A DNA stretch of 34,182 bases from Prolixibacteraceae bacterium (GCA_017998095.1 JAGODU010000029.1:1-34182), one strand, 5' to 3'; shown: positions 15,042 through 25,249, counted from the stretch's first letter. The notes: a model not told the origin generated them from the sequence alone. Translations and numbers: made by a program.

Positions 15042-16826
15042 ATGAGGAGAATTTTTTATTTATTTTTGTTAGTACTAACATTTGTTTCTGCATTGGGTCA
15101 ATCTTTAAGTAAAGTTGATTCCCTAAAAGTACGTCTGAATAATTATAAGTCGATAGATAATAATAGGGCAAGATTATTGTTAAATCTTGCCTATTTTTGT
15201 AATTCTTATGAAGCCTTGAATTATGGGGCTGAAGCTATCTCCGTTTCTCAAAAAATCAAAAACAAAGAGTATGAAGCTATGGCATGGGAATATTGCGGAT
15301 CTAAACACAGATTACTCGGCAATTATCTTGATGCAATAAACTCTTATATCAAGTCTTCAGAATTATTCAGGGAGCTTGATATGAAAAAAAGAGAAGCCTA
15401 TACTTATTTTTACCTCGGAACTACTTTTTCTGCAAATAATGACAATGTTAATGCCCTCAAATATATGAGGCGAAGTATTTCCATGTTTACAACTTTAGGT
15501 GACAGTTTAATCTTGTCAGATATATTTTTAAATATTGGAGAAACATTTCGCATCGTTAATATGCTCGATAGTGCGGAATATTATTTTTATAAAGCATTAA
15601 AGCTTAAAGATTTTTTTAATGACGATTTAGGAAAACTATTAATTATTGGCAATATTGGACTTGTTCATTCTGACCAGGGAAAAACTGAATTAGCCAAAAG
15701 TGAAATTAGTTCGGCAATAGAAGTGTTTAGTAAAATGGGGGATTCTTATCTTACTTCTTATTTTCAAAGTGAAATGGCCAATATTTTTATCGAAGAAGGT
15801 GATAAAAATAAAGGCGAAAATCTATTACTGCAAAGTTTTGAAATAGCTAAGAATGATGGACTTAAAGAACAAATAAGGGATATAAGCCTAAAATTAGCTG
15901 AGTTTTATGAGAAGGAAAGGGATTTCAAAAAAGCTTTAAATTACCAGAAACAATTTAAAATTTATAATGATAGTCTTAAAGATGTTGAAACTGTCAGGGC
16001 AATGGAGCAGCAGCAAAGCAAGTTCGAACAGGTAAAACTTGAAAAGGAAATAACGAGCTTAAATAAAATTAATAAGCTTCAAAGAAATATTTCTTTAATG
16101 CTTGCTTTAGGGGTTGCAATTGTTACTGTATTTACATTTTTCTTATTGAGATTGTTCAGAATCTCCAAAAAAACTAATAGAGAACTGAGTATTCAGAAAC
16201 AGCTTCTGGAGAAAAGAGAAAAAGAAAAAGCTCTTCTTCTCAGAGAACTTAACCATCGTGTTAAAAATAACCTCCAGATGGTTGCAAGCCTGTTAAACCT
16301 GCAAGCCCGACAGTTAAAAGGCCATCCAGCGGCTGAAGCCCTTATATCATGTAAATACAGGGTTGAATCTTTGACATTAATGCATAGAAAATTATACAGA
16401 GATGATGTAGACACTACGATAGATCTTAAGGATTATATTGAGGAATTATCTAACAACCTTGTTATGAATTTTGGATCAGAATTTCAACTGAACCTTAAAC
16501 TGGAATCTTTAAAAATTAATATTGATAAAGCAATTCCTCTTGGTTTAATAATGAACGAAATAATTACAAATTCCCTTAAATATGGGAAAAATGATAATCC
16601 ATTACCAAAACTTTCTATTTCTGTTGAAAATATAGATTCTAAGGTATTTCTAAATATTGGGGATAATGGGAAGGGATTACCAGAAGGTTTCGACTGGAGA
16701 TCATCTGATTCATTCGGATTAAAACTTGTTCATTCTTTAGTTTTACAACTGGAAGGAGAAATTGATTATGAAGGTGATGTTGGAAGCAAATGGTTATTAA
16801 CTTTGGATAAAAATAAACTTCTATAA
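15042..16826 (+). CDS. TPR-containing sensor histidine kinase (HisKA_2 type)
   Basis: 594 residues: signal peptide (about 1-19), a periplasmic array of TPR-like helical repeats (about 40-330), one membrane segment (about 350-372, ISLMLALGVAIVTVFTFFLL), a coiled stretch (374-398), then the HisKA_2 dimerisation domain with phospho-acceptor His405 in LLLRELNHRVKNNLQMVASL, and an HATPase domain with N-box NEIITNSLKYG (505-515) and G-box DNGKGLP (541-547). The R-V-K-N-N context is diagnostic of this kinase class. It senses an envelope or periplasmic signal, probably through TPR contacts with a protein, and passes phosphate to the LytTR regulator whose start is 2 nt beyond its stop. Confidence 0.93.
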   Translation: MRRIFYLFLLVLTFVSALGQSLSKVDSLKVRLNNYKSIDNNRARLLLNLAYFCNSYEALNYGAEAISVSQKIKNKEYEAMAWEYCGSKHRLLGNYLDAINSYIKSSELFRELDMKKREAYTYFYLGTTFSANNDNVNALKYMRRSISMFTTLGDSLILSDIFLNIGETFRIVNMLDSAEYYFYKALKLKDFFNDDLGKLLIIGNIGLVHSDQGKTELAKSEISSAIEVFSKMGDSYLTSYFQSEMANIFIEEGDKNKGENLLLQSFEIAKNDGLKEQIRDISLKLAEFYEKERDFKKALNYQKQFKIYNDSLKDVETVRAMEQQQSKFEQVKLEKEITSLNKINKLQRNISLMLALGVAIVTVFTFFLLRLFRISKKTNRELSIQKQLLEKREKEKALLLRELNHRVKNNLQMVASLLNLQARQLKGHPAAEALISCKYRVESLTLMHRKLYRDDVDTTIDLKDYIEELSNNLVMNFGSEFQLNLKLESLKINIDKAIPLGLIMNEIITNSLKYGKNDNPLPKLSISVENIDSKVFLNIGDNGKGLPEGFDWRSSDSFGLKLVHSLVLQLEGEIDYEGDVGSKWLLTLDKNKLL

Positions 16827-16828
16827 GT

Positions 16829-17587
16829 ATGGATAATCAGATAAGGATATTAATTGTTGAAGATGAGTTCATGATATCTGAGGATATTGCTATGAGACTT
16901 CTTGATTTTGGCTATTCAGTAGCCGGAGTGGCTCCTTCTGCAACGAAAGCGCTTTCAATCCTTGAAAATGAAAATGTTGACCTTGCTTTACTTGATATAA
17001 ATATTAAGGGAGATATGGACGGGATTGAACTTTCTAAAATTATTAATAGTAAATATAAAATACCCTTTATTTTTCTTACTTCATTAGCAAATAAAACAGT
17101 TTTTGAAAGGGCAAAGGAGTGTCAGCCTTCTGCATATATAATAAAACCTTTTAACGACCGACAAATGCAAATTTCTGTTGAGCTTGCTCTTCAAAATTAT
17201 GCTGAAGGTAAAAGAATTGATAATTTAAATTCTGGAATGACTTACAATCAGAATGGGAATTCTGTCTTACCTATTAATAATGCTCTCTTTATAAAAAAAG
17301 ATTCACATTTTGAAAGAGTTAACTTTGAAGATATTTTGTATCTTGAATCTGAAACAGGATATACCACTATACATACCCGGAAAAAAAAATATTTGTACTC
17401 GTCTGTTTTAAAGTCATTCGAGGAAAAACTTCCTACATCTATTTTCAAGAGAGTTCACAGGTCTTATGTGATAAACATAAACAATGTTACAGGTTTTGGC
17501 GGTAATTGTATTTTTATAGATGATGTAACAATCCCCGTTAGTAAAAATGTAAGGGATGAAATATTTAAACTTTTTAATTTACTGTGA
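16829..17587 (+). CDS. Response regulator with LytTR DNA-binding domain
   Basis: 252 residues. The receiver domain (about 5-120) has the acidic pair in VEDE, phospho-acceptor Asp56 in LALLDINIK, the conserved Thr/Ser in FLTS and Lys106 in YIIKPF. After a short linker, the LytTR domain (about 152-248) contains FEDILYLESETGYTTIHT and FKRVHRSYVININNV. LytTR proteins bind direct repeats upstream of target promoters. It lies 2 nt after the kinase stop, so it is certainly its cognate regulator. Targets are not visible here, except possibly its own operon. The next gene is convergent and starts its stop codon 7 bp away; only a 5-bp hairpin (17584-17598) separates them. Confidence 0.95.
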   Translation: MDNQIRILIVEDEFMISEDIAMRLLDFGYSVAGVAPSATKALSILENENVDLALLDINIKGDMDGIELSKIINSKYKIPFIFLTSLANKTVFERAKECQPSAYIIKPFNDRQMQISVELALQNYAEGKRIDNLNSGMTYNQNGNSVLPINNALFIKKDSHFERVNFEDILYLESETGYTTIHTRKKKYLYSSVLKSFEEKLPTSIFKRVHRSYVININNVTGFGGNCIFIDDVTIPVSKNVRDEIFKLFNLL

Positions 17588-17594
17588 TTATTTA

Positions 17595-19304
17595 TCACTT
17601 ATTCATGTGCTCTTTGTAAACTCTTTTCAACCAAGGCAAAAGTAATAATATGATAATAAAAGCTGCAGCTGTTAGTATGGCATTTGTCAGGAAGAAATAT
17701 GATTTCTTTTCAAACAGATCCCACATTCCTGATAGTATTCCTGATAATTTATTTCCTATTGAAGTTGATAAAAACCAACCTCCCATCATTAAAGCTGCAA
17801 TCCGTTTTGGAGCGAGCTTTGATACAAGTGATAATCCCATTGGACTAAGGCAAAGTTCGCCAACCGTTATTACCCCGTAAACACCAAATAACCATCCTAC
17901 AGAAGCTTTTTCTAAACCATTGGAGCTAATTATTGCCGCAACAACCATTACCAACCATGATATGGCAGAAATCAACATTCCTAATGCAATTTTACCGGGG
18001 GTTGAAGGTTCTTTCTTTCTTCTCCCAAGAAAATTAAAGAAAGCTACAACCAATGGTGTAAGTAATACTACAAAAAAAGGATTTATTGATGCCTGAAGCT
18101 CAGTTGGCCATAATGATAATTTTCCATATTGAGATGAAGATTCTTCTTTAATATTTTTCCACTCACTTTCTGTTATATCAGCTGGTTTACCTGTCAGATT
18201 ACCAACGGGCAACTCGTCAGTATAATTGAAAAAATAATAACTTGGGCCGGATTTAGTTCCCAAATCTTCTCCATGAAGACCTAATACTTTGTTTTCGCGT
18301 GGCACAGTTGACACTTCTTCAACACTTGCAATAGTATTAATTACTTTCTCCATTTTTGGACCAAGCTCTCTGTCTGTATTATTCTTTGCCCAATAAGTCA
18401 ACGCGGATCCATTTTGATGAAATACTGCCCAAAAGATTATAACTACTCCAAAAATTGAAAGCAAAGCTGCGATTCTTGGTTTTTCATCTTTGGAGGCTGT
18501 CCTCATAATATTAAAAAAGAAATATATTACCGGCAAACAGAAGAAAATGAATGCATCTGTTGAATCGGAGCCAAATATGTTATTTGGGATTATCCATCCT
18601 ACAAGTGCAGCTCCAAAAGCAGGTAAAAAGAGTGTTAGTAATATTTTACCAAAAGAAATATCGTTTTCACTTTTAGGTGATATCTTATCTGCTTCCTTAA
18701 TCTCAGGCGTTTTCCAATTGCCTATTGCAAACCAAATTATACCTATTATCATGCCAAATCCGGCAGCTGCAAATGCCCATCCCCAGCCGTATGTTAATCT
18801 TAACCAGGCAGCAACGAAATTACAGATGAATGCTCCAATATTGATGCCCATGTAAAAAATGTTATATCCTGAATCCTTATATTTTTCATATTCAGGTTTT
18901 TCATAAAGCTTTCCTAATAATACTGAAACATTAGGTTTAAACATTCCGTTACCCAATATTATTAAAAGAAGTGAAATGTAGAATGAAGTCATGCTGTCAG
19001 GAATTGAAAGACCTATATATCCGGCTGCCATTAACAACCCCCCGATATATATTGACTTTCTGTAACCTAAAAGTCTGTCTGCAATGAGCCCTCCGAAAAA
19101 TGGTGTTAAATATACTAATGCCAGATAAGTGCCGTAAATATCGGCAGCCTGCATATTGCTTAATCCAAGTCCTGCAAATTTAGCCGTCTCAGGTGCAATC
19201 ATGTACAAAGTGAATATTCCCAGCATCAGATAATAACCGAAACGTTCCCACATTTCAGTGAAAAAAAGGATCATAAGTCCTTTTGGGTGTTTTCGAGAAC
19301 TCAT
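17595..19304 (-). CDS. POT-family proton-dependent di/tripeptide transporter (copy 2)
   Basis: 569 residues, about 14 membrane segments. The POT signature is clear: FFTEMWERFGYY at the N-terminus (E-x-x-E-R-F-x-Y-Y proton-coupling motif), LGNGMFKPNVSVLLGKLY and the PTR2 motif FYMGINIGAFI. A hydrophilic insert of about 90 residues (about 310-400, between ALTYWAKNNTDRELGP and LSLWPTELQASINPFF) makes it longer than the upstream copy, a feature of some Bacteroidota POT proteins. It imports small peptides with protons across the inner membrane. It is 9 bp downstream of the first copy and evidently in the same operon. Confidence 0.93.
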   Translation of the reverse strand: MSSRKHPKGLMILFFTEMWERFGYYLMLGIFTLYMIAPETAKFAGLGLSNMQAADIYGTYLALVYLTPFFGGLIADRLLGYRKSIYIGGLLMAAGYIGLSIPDSMTSFYISLLLIILGNGMFKPNVSVLLGKLYEKPEYEKYKDSGYNIFYMGINIGAFICNFVAAWLRLTYGWGWAFAAAGFGMIIGIIWFAIGNWKTPEIKEADKISPKSENDISFGKILLTLFLPAFGAALVGWIIPNNIFGSDSTDAFIFFCLPVIYFFFNIMRTASKDEKPRIAALLSIFGVVIIFWAVFHQNGSALTYWAKNNTDRELGPKMEKVINTIASVEEVSTVPRENKVLGLHGEDLGTKSGPSYYFFNYTDELPVGNLTGKPADITESEWKNIKEESSSQYGKLSLWPTELQASINPFFVVLLTPLVVAFFNFLGRRKKEPSTPGKIALGMLISAISWLVMVVAAIISSNGLEKASVGWLFGVYGVITVGELCLSPMGLSLVSKLAPKRIAALMMGGWFLSTSIGNKLSGILSGMWDLFEKKSYFFLTNAILTAAAFIIILLLLPWLKRVYKEHMNK

Positions 19305-19313
19305 ACAGTTTTT

Positions 19314-20813
19314 TTATTTTATACCTTTCATCATCTTGTTCAATATTGGAGATATAGCCATTAGTATAGCAGATGCTATTAAAGTTTCTATAGCAATAAA
19401 CCAAAATAATGGCAGGTCGAATTTTTCTACTATTGATTTTAATGAAGCTGCCAGATAATTTCCAAATGCAAATGATCCCATCCAAACTCCCATCATGGTA
19501 GATGCTAACTTAACAGGGGCTAGTTTTGTCACCATTGAAAGTCCTATAGGTGACAAGCAAAGTTCTCCCCATGTGTGAAGCAAGAATACCATGATAAGCC
19601 ACAAAGGACTTACCTTTACAGTTCCTCCCTGTGTAGCATCAAATGCAAACGCCATTACAAAGAATCCAATGCTCAGACATAACATTCCCCATCCAAATTT
19701 TAATGGTGTGCTTGGATTGAGCTTAATTTTATCCAGAAAAGCCCATAACAAAGTAAACAGTGGCGCAAATGCAACTATAAAAATTGCATTGAATGTTTGA
19801 AATAAAGTAACAGGTATTTCAAAGTTCCCAATCATCCTGTTTACATTATCTCTTGCAAAAAGACTGAATGTACCTCCGGCCTGCTCAAATCCACTCCAGA
19901 AAAATATATTGGCAAGAGCCAGAATGAATATTACCCCAACACGACTCCACTCATCCTTACCTTTTGTATTTTTTCCGATATTTAAAGCCAGATACCCTAT
20001 TCCAATAACTGCAGCTGAGATAACTATAATTTTCCGGGCAATATCAGGTAACACTTTCCAGCCTAACATAAATCCTATTACCAAAGCAACTGTCCCTATA
20101 TAAAATATAGCAACATCAAGATTGTCTTTTGTTGTAAGTTTTGTTTTTTCCCTTTTGTATTTAGGGGGCATACCTGTTGCTCCAAGAGCACTATGCGAAA
20201 AATAAAACCAGGTAAATCCGATTAACATAGCAATAGCAGCAGCCAGAAAACCATATTGCCAAGCTATCTTCTCTCCTAACGGGCCTGCAATAAATGGTCC
20301 TAAAGTTGCTCCAATGTTGATACCCATATAGAAGATAGTAAATGCTCCGTCACGACGTGTATCTTTAGGATGATAAAGCTCTCCAACCATTGTCGATATA
20401 TTGGGTTTGAAGAAACCATTTCCGCAAACCAGAATTCCCAGACCCATGTAAAAAATTGTCTGCTTTAGCTCAATTGCTTCAGGTTTCATCGATGCGGCAA
20501 AGGCCAGAAATAACTGTCCGGTTGCCATAGTAAGTGCACCTATATATATTGATTTTCGTTGGCCAAGTATTCGGTCTGCAAGCATTCCTCCAATTATTGG
20601 AGTTACATATACCAATGCAGTAAAAATGCCATAAACCGCTAAGGCTGAATTTTCATCAAGTCCAAAACCTCCTGTGGCTAAGGTAGCTGTTAGGAATATT
20701 GTGAGAAGAGCTCTCATTCCGTAATAATTGAAGCGCTCCCACATTTCAGTTGCGAAAAGTGTAAACAACCCTATTGGGTGCCCAAAGAATGCAGTATTCT
20801 TATCTCTTGTCAT
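19314..20813 (-). CDS. POT-family proton-dependent di/tripeptide transporter (copy 1)
   Basis: 499 residues. It has the same signatures: LFATEMWERFNYYGMRALLT, GNGFFKPNISTMVGELY, FYMGINIGATLGPF and GELCLSPIGLSMVTKLAP near the end, the last also present in the second copy. It lacks the long hydrophilic insert. The two genes therefore probably arose by an old duplication and may differ in peptide preference. It is first in a two-gene operon and divergent from nnr over a 212-bp region; no good -7 box was identified for it there. Confidence 0.93.
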   Translation of the reverse strand: MTRDKNTAFFGHPIGLFTLFATEMWERFNYYGMRALLTIFLTATLATGGFGLDENSALAVYGIFTALVYVTPIIGGMLADRILGQRKSIYIGALTMATGQLFLAFAASMKPEAIELKQTIFYMGLGILVCGNGFFKPNISTMVGELYHPKDTRRDGAFTIFYMGINIGATLGPFIAGPLGEKIAWQYGFLAAAIAMLIGFTWFYFSHSALGATGMPPKYKREKTKLTTKDNLDVAIFYIGTVALVIGFMLGWKVLPDIARKIIVISAAVIGIGYLALNIGKNTKGKDEWSRVGVIFILALANIFFWSGFEQAGGTFSLFARDNVNRMIGNFEIPVTLFQTFNAIFIVAFAPLFTLLWAFLDKIKLNPSTPLKFGWGMLCLSIGFFVMAFAFDATQGGTVKVSPLWLIMVFLLHTWGELCLSPIGLSMVTKLAPVKLASTMMGVWMGSFAFGNYLAASLKSIVEKFDLPLFWFIAIETLIASAILMAISPILNKMMKGIK

Positions 20814-20994
20814 AAATTAAGTGTTAAGGTAACTGGTTTTGTATGCTATAAAAATAATCATTAAAAATTAATGTTTTAAAATTATTTTTACTTATCAAAA
20901 TTGTACCCAAATTGTAAAACACTAACCTAAATTTTCATGATACATCTCATGAAATCAAATTAAGATTATTAATAAAATAATTTAGAATTCTTAT

Positions 20995-21002
20995 TAATTT
21001 TG
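20995..21002 (+). promoter_or_regulatory. -7 box of nnr
   Basis: TAATTTTG fits TAnnTTTG and lies 23 bp before the start codon. No clear TTG is seen at -33. Confidence 0.4.
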
Positions 21003-21025
21003 AAAGGATAGCAACAAATGGCATA

Positions 21026-22543
21026 ATGAAAATTTTTCCTGTATCTAAAATTGCTGAAATTGATAATTATACCATCCTGAATGAGCCAATATCAGATATA
21101 GATCTGATGGAACGGGCTGCCGGAAGGATTGCAGATTATATTATTCAAAAAACAGTTTTTCAAGGTGAATTAATGGTTTTTTGCGGTCCGGGCAATAACG
21201 GAGGTGACGGATTAGCTGTTGCCAGATTGCTTGCTGAACTTGATTCCAGATTTTCTGTTACTGTTTTCATTCTAGATACAGGAAAACCATTATCTGGTTC
21301 GTCTGCCATTAATCTCCGTAGACTTAATGATCAGACAAAGTCTTCAGTGTATTTTATCAGAGGTGATGAAGACATAAATATCGAAAACTCTTGTGTATTG
21401 ATAATAGACGCTCTTTATGGCAGCGGACTAAACAGGCCACTTGACTATTGTACCTCATTGCTTATTCAGAAAATCAATGAATCAGATGCTTATGTCATTT
21501 CTATTGATATTCCTTCCGGACTTATGGGTGAAGACAATTCTGACAATATACCTGATAACATTGTTAAAGCTGATAAAACACTTACTTTTCAATTTCCTAA
21601 ATTGAGTTTTCTTTTTTCTGAAAATGAAAAGTATACAGGTGAATGGGAAATACTCGATATTGGTTTACATGAGGATGCAGTAACGAATATCGAAACCCCT
21701 TTCTATTTAACTGAAATGAACAACATAAAGCCTTTATTTAAAACGAGAAACAAGTTTTCGCATAAAGGGAATTATGGTCATGCACATATTATATCAGGTG
21801 CTTTTGGGAAAATGGGTGCTGCAATACTATCTTCAAAAGCCTGTCTTCGATGTGGAATAGGTCTGCTTACTACTCATATCCCTTCTAAAGGAGTTTCAGT
21901 TTTGCAGGTCGCTGTTCCTGAAGCAATGACAAGTATTGATGAATCTGCATATATTTTCACAGGTGCAAAAGATATCTTCAGATACAATGCTATTGGAATA
22001 GGACCGGCTATCGGTACTGACACCGATACTCAGAAAGCTTTTATATCTCTTGTTAAAGAAACCAAAATACCCCTTGTAATTGATGCGGATGCTATTAACA
22101 TTATTTCTTTGAATAAAGACTTGTTGCCATTGTTACCCGAAGGATCAATTCTTACTCCTCATCCTAAAGAGTTTGAACGTCTTGCCGGTTTTTCTGAAAA
22201 TTCTTATGTACGTCTTTCTAAGGCATTGATGATGGCTGAGAAATATAAGATTTTTATAATTTTAAAAGGTGCTTATACTTCTGTAGTTTGTCCCGACGGC
22301 AATATATTTTTTAACTCAACAGGTAATCCGGGAATGGCAACTGCCGGTAGTGGAGATGTTTTAACAGGTATTATTACTGCTCTTATGGCACAGGGCTATT
22401 CTTCTAAAGACTCAGCTGTTGCCGGGGTTTTTTTACATGGTCTTGCAGGTGATATTGCTATAAAAAAAACAAGCATGATATCTTTAATTGCCTCTGATAT
22501 TATTGAAAGTCTAGGGGAGGTTTTCAAAATTTTTGAAATATAA
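21026..22543 (+). CDS. nnr: Bifunctional NAD(P)H-hydrate epimerase / ADP-dependent NAD(P)H-hydrate dehydratase
   Basis: 505 residues, a fusion of two repair enzymes. The N-terminal YjeF_N domain (about 1-210) carries VFCGPGNNGGDGLAVARLLA; the C-terminal ribokinase-like domain (about 225-500) carries GIGPAIGTD, VIDADAINI, LTPHPKEFERL and GNPGMATAGSGDVLTG, the nucleotide-binding and catalytic motifs. Together they turn damaged hydrated NADH/NADPH back into the normal cofactor: the epimerase interconverts R and S hydrates, and the dehydratase acts on the S form using ADP. It is cytoplasmic. The gene order nnr, DUF4831 protein, pepD on one strand suggests an operon, with a 78-bp gap after nnr. 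Confidence 0.96.
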   Translation: MKIFPVSKIAEIDNYTILNEPISDIDLMERAAGRIADYIIQKTVFQGELMVFCGPGNNGGDGLAVARLLAELDSRFSVTVFILDTGKPLSGSSAINLRRLNDQTKSSVYFIRGDEDINIENSCVLIIDALYGSGLNRPLDYCTSLLIQKINESDAYVISIDIPSGLMGEDNSDNIPDNIVKADKTLTFQFPKLSFLFSENEKYTGEWEILDIGLHEDAVTNIETPFYLTEMNNIKPLFKTRNKFSHKGNYGHAHIISGAFGKMGAAILSSKACLRCGIGLLTTHIPSKGVSVLQVAVPEAMTSIDESAYIFTGAKDIFRYNAIGIGPAIGTDTDTQKAFISLVKETKIPLVIDADAINIISLNKDLLPLLPEGSILTPHPKEFERLAGFSENSYVRLSKALMMAEKYKIFIILKGAYTSVVCPDGNIFFNSTGNPGMATAGSGDVLTGIITALMAQGYSSKDSAVAGVFLHGLAGDIAIKKTSMISLIASDIIESLGEVFKIFEI

Positions 22544-22621
22544 TATTAGCAGGTTTATTATCGTTAGATTTTAAGTATTTTGCAATAATATTAAAGTGAT
22601 AATAATTTTAAAATATAAGAC

Positions 22622-23755
22622 ATGAAAATAAATAAGGTAATTGTAACTATTTTGATATTATCTATTTTACCCTTGATTGCTTCAGCTCAAAAGGATGATA
22701 AAAAGAAACAGACGGCTACTCAGGTTGTTACTCCGATAATTGATGAAGGTTTGATTTACTTCTTGCCAAGAACCGGAATATCTGTTAAGGTTAATGTGGC
22801 AAAAAAACAGTTTGCTCCGGGACCTTATTACAAATGGGCAGACAAATTTCTTGGTTATAAAGATGCAAAAGGCGTAGCATCTGATGATTTTGATTTGGTA
22901 AGTATTACTGTAGAACCTATAAGTGAGGCCGATCCAAATTTTGTTTACAGGACAACGGGGATACTAGCTTCTACTATTTCATTACGCAGTGATGGAGTTA
23001 TTACCGGTATAAATACTGAAACAAATGTAAATCAAAGCATAGAAATTGGTAATGACCTCTTGAATTATAATGAATTGCCTTCAATTATTTTCCCCGATTG
23101 TTCATCGGATGAATATTACGATACTGAAATTAATACTGCTACCGGTGAAGAAAAAACAACTTATAAGCCTGAAGAAGTTAAGGCAAGAGAAGCAGCAGAT
23201 TATCTTTTTAAAATCAGACAGAAAAGAGCTTTTATTTCAAATAGCACAAATGATGATCTTCCTAGAGATGGTGAATCATTTAACGCTTTTCTTAGAAAAT
23301 CTCAAAAAATGGAAAATGAATATCTGTCTCTTTTTCTGGGAAAGACATTCACCTCTGAGCAGGAATTTATTTTTTTCTTTTTCCCCGGAGAAGAAAGTGT
23401 TAAAAATGAAGTGCTTTTCCGTTTTTCAGATGATAGGGGAGTACTTCCTAAAAGTGATATTTCAGGAAAACCTGTTATTCTTGAAATGACTAAGGATCAG
23501 AAAGTGATCTCTGAAATTAAAAAATTCAATACAGTATCTGAATCTGATAGTGAGTCAGGATTGTTTTACAGAGTTCCTGTATATTCATCAATTATTCTTA
23601 CAGATGGGATTAATCAATATTACTCCGGACGTATTCTTGTTTCACAGTTTGGTATAGTTACTTCAATTCCCGAGATGCTCCTCGATGGAAATTATAAAAT
23701 TGAATTTGATCATATTACCGGAGCTATAAAGAATTGCTCCAAAATAAAACAGTAA
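22622..23755 (+). CDS. Secreted DUF4831-family protein
   Basis: 377 residues. Signal peptide with hydrophobic core IVTILILSILPLIASA (about 7-22), then a Lys-rich stretch and a body beginning with the family-typical GLIYFLPRTGISVKVNV and a long beta-rich region; PGPYYKWADKFLGYKDA is another marker of the family. No enzymatic motif is seen. Function unknown; members are restricted largely to Bacteroidota and are predicted periplasmic or outer-membrane associated. It sits between nnr and pepD, 7 bp before the latter, so it is probably co-transcribed with them. Confidence 0.8.
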   Translation: MKINKVIVTILILSILPLIASAQKDDKKKQTATQVVTPIIDEGLIYFLPRTGISVKVNVAKKQFAPGPYYKWADKFLGYKDAKGVASDDFDLVSITVEPISEADPNFVYRTTGILASTISLRSDGVITGINTETNVNQSIEIGNDLLNYNELPSIIFPDCSSDEYYDTEINTATGEEKTTYKPEEVKAREAADYLFKIRQKRAFISNSTNDDLPRDGESFNAFLRKSQKMENEYLSLFLGKTFTSEQEFIFFFFPGEESVKNEVLFRFSDDRGVLPKSDISGKPVILEMTKDQKVISEIKKFNTVSESDSESGLFYRVPVYSSIILTDGINQYYSGRILVSQFGIVTSIPEMLLDGNYKIEFDHITGAIKNCSKIKQ

Positions 23756-23762
23756 TTTTATT

Positions 23763-25226
23763 ATGAGTGAAGAAATAAGAAATATTGAACCCAAACAACT
23801 TTGGGAAAATTTTTATCAGCTGACTAACATTCCCCGACCATCGAAAAATGAAATGAAAGCCGCTTTATTCATTAAGGAGCTGGGCAAGAAACTTAATCTC
23901 GAAACTTCAATTGATGAAATTGGTAATGTAATTATCAGAAAACCTGCTTCTCCTGGTCTTGAAAATCTTAAGGGGGTTATCCTTCAGGCTCATGTTGATA
24001 TGGTACCTCAGGTAAATAATGATAAAGTTTTTGATTTTTCAACAGATTCGATAGATGCATTTATTCAGGATGGATGGGTTACTGCCGATGGTACAACTCT
24101 TGGTGCGGATAATGGAATAGGTGTCGCTGCTATTCTTGCAATTCTTGAATCTAAAGAAATTCAGCATGGTCCTATCGAAGCACTTATTACAGTGGATGAA
24201 GAAACAGGCTTATCAGGTGCTTTTGCCCTGAAACCCGGAATGCTTAAGGGTGAAATTCTTATAAACCTCGACAGTGAAGATGAAGATGTAATAAGCATTG
24301 GTTGTGCGGGTGGAGTGAGCGTTACTGCAAGCTGGCACTATGAAGACGATTGTGACGTTACAGGTGACACAGCTTATAAAATTTCAGTTTTAGGTTTAAA
24401 AGGAGGCCATTCCGGATTAGATATTCATCTGGGAAGAGGCAATGCTTGCAAGATTACAGGTAGAATTTTAAAGAAGGTAATCAGAGAATGTTCTTGCCGG
24501 CTTGCTTCTATTAATTGTGGCAATATGAGAAATGCAATTCCTCGAGAAGGTGAAGCTGTTATTACAATCAAAAAAGACCAATCGGATAAATTTTTGAAGC
24601 TGATTAGCAATATGCAAACTGTTTTAATGAACGAACTCGGATTAACTGAACCGGATCTTAAAATTCAGGCAGAAACAATAAATATGCCCTCTAAATTAAT
24701 CCCTGTAATGATTCAGGACGATGTTGTGAATGCAATTTGTGCTGCCCGTAATGGTATTATCAGAATGAGTGATTCAATGCCCGGGGTAGTAGAAACTTCT
24801 TCTAATTTTTCAGTAGTTGATTCTTCTGAAGGGAAAATTGATTTTCTATGCCTTACCCGTAGTTTTATCGATTCTGCACGTGATGGAGTAGCTTCTTCGC
24901 TTGAAAGCTGTTTCCAGCTGGCAGGTGCTAAAGTGGAAACCGTCGGCTCATATCCGGGTTGGAAACCAAACAGAAATTCAGAAATATTATCTGTCTTTCG
25001 TGAAGTTTACAATAGTAAAAAAGGTGTTTATCCTAATGAAGTTGCAATGCATGCAGGACTTGAATGTGGTGTTTTTCAAGGTGTTTATCCTGAATGGGAT
25101 ATGATTTCATTTGGACCTACTATCAAATTTCCTCATTCCCCTGATGAAAAAGTTAATATTAGTTCTGTGAAAAATTTCTGGGAAATATTAGTTGAAGTTT
25201 TAAAGAAAGTACCTAAAACTAAATAA
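23763..25226 (+). CDS. pepD: Aminoacyl-histidine dipeptidase (peptidase D, M20 family)
   Basis: 487 residues, normal for PepD. The di-zinc catalytic motifs of family M20C are present: LQAHVDMVPQ (metal-binding His and catalytic Asp), TLGADNGIGVA (bridging Asp), TVDEETGLSGA (catalytic Glu pair), NLDSEDED and the C-terminal His in KFPHSPDEKVN. The dimerisation lid contains LKGGHSGLDIHLGRGNA. It hydrolyses dipeptides such as carnosine-like and other X-His pairs in the cytoplasm, which fits the two peptide transporters nearby. It follows the DUF4831 gene by 7 bp. Confidence 0.96.
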   Translation: MSEEIRNIEPKQLWENFYQLTNIPRPSKNEMKAALFIKELGKKLNLETSIDEIGNVIIRKPASPGLENLKGVILQAHVDMVPQVNNDKVFDFSTDSIDAFIQDGWVTADGTTLGADNGIGVAAILAILESKEIQHGPIEALITVDEETGLSGAFALKPGMLKGEILINLDSEDEDVISIGCAGGVSVTASWHYEDDCDVTGDTAYKISVLGLKGGHSGLDIHLGRGNACKITGRILKKVIRECSCRLASINCGNMRNAIPREGEAVITIKKDQSDKFLKLISNMQTVLMNELGLTEPDLKIQAETINMPSKLIPVMIQDDVVNAICAARNGIIRMSDSMPGVVETSSNFSVVDSSEGKIDFLCLTRSFIDSARDGVASSLESCFQLAGAKVETVGSYPGWKPNRNSEILSVFREVYNSKKGVYPNEVAMHAGLECGVFQGVYPEWDMISFGPTIKFPHSPDEKVNISSVKNFWEILVEVLKKVPKTK

Positions 25227-25249
25227 ATTATTGATTTCTCTTATTCATA

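Noticed and set aside
17584..17598. GTGAT-TATTT-ATCAC hairpin between the response regulator and the POT gene
   Set aside because: Only 5 bp, overlapping both stop regions and without T-runs; too weak to call a terminator.
23070..23489. 139-codon plus-strand ORF inside the DUF4831 gene
   Set aside because: Phe/Leu/Lys-rich shadow frame of an AT-rich coding sequence with no domain pattern.
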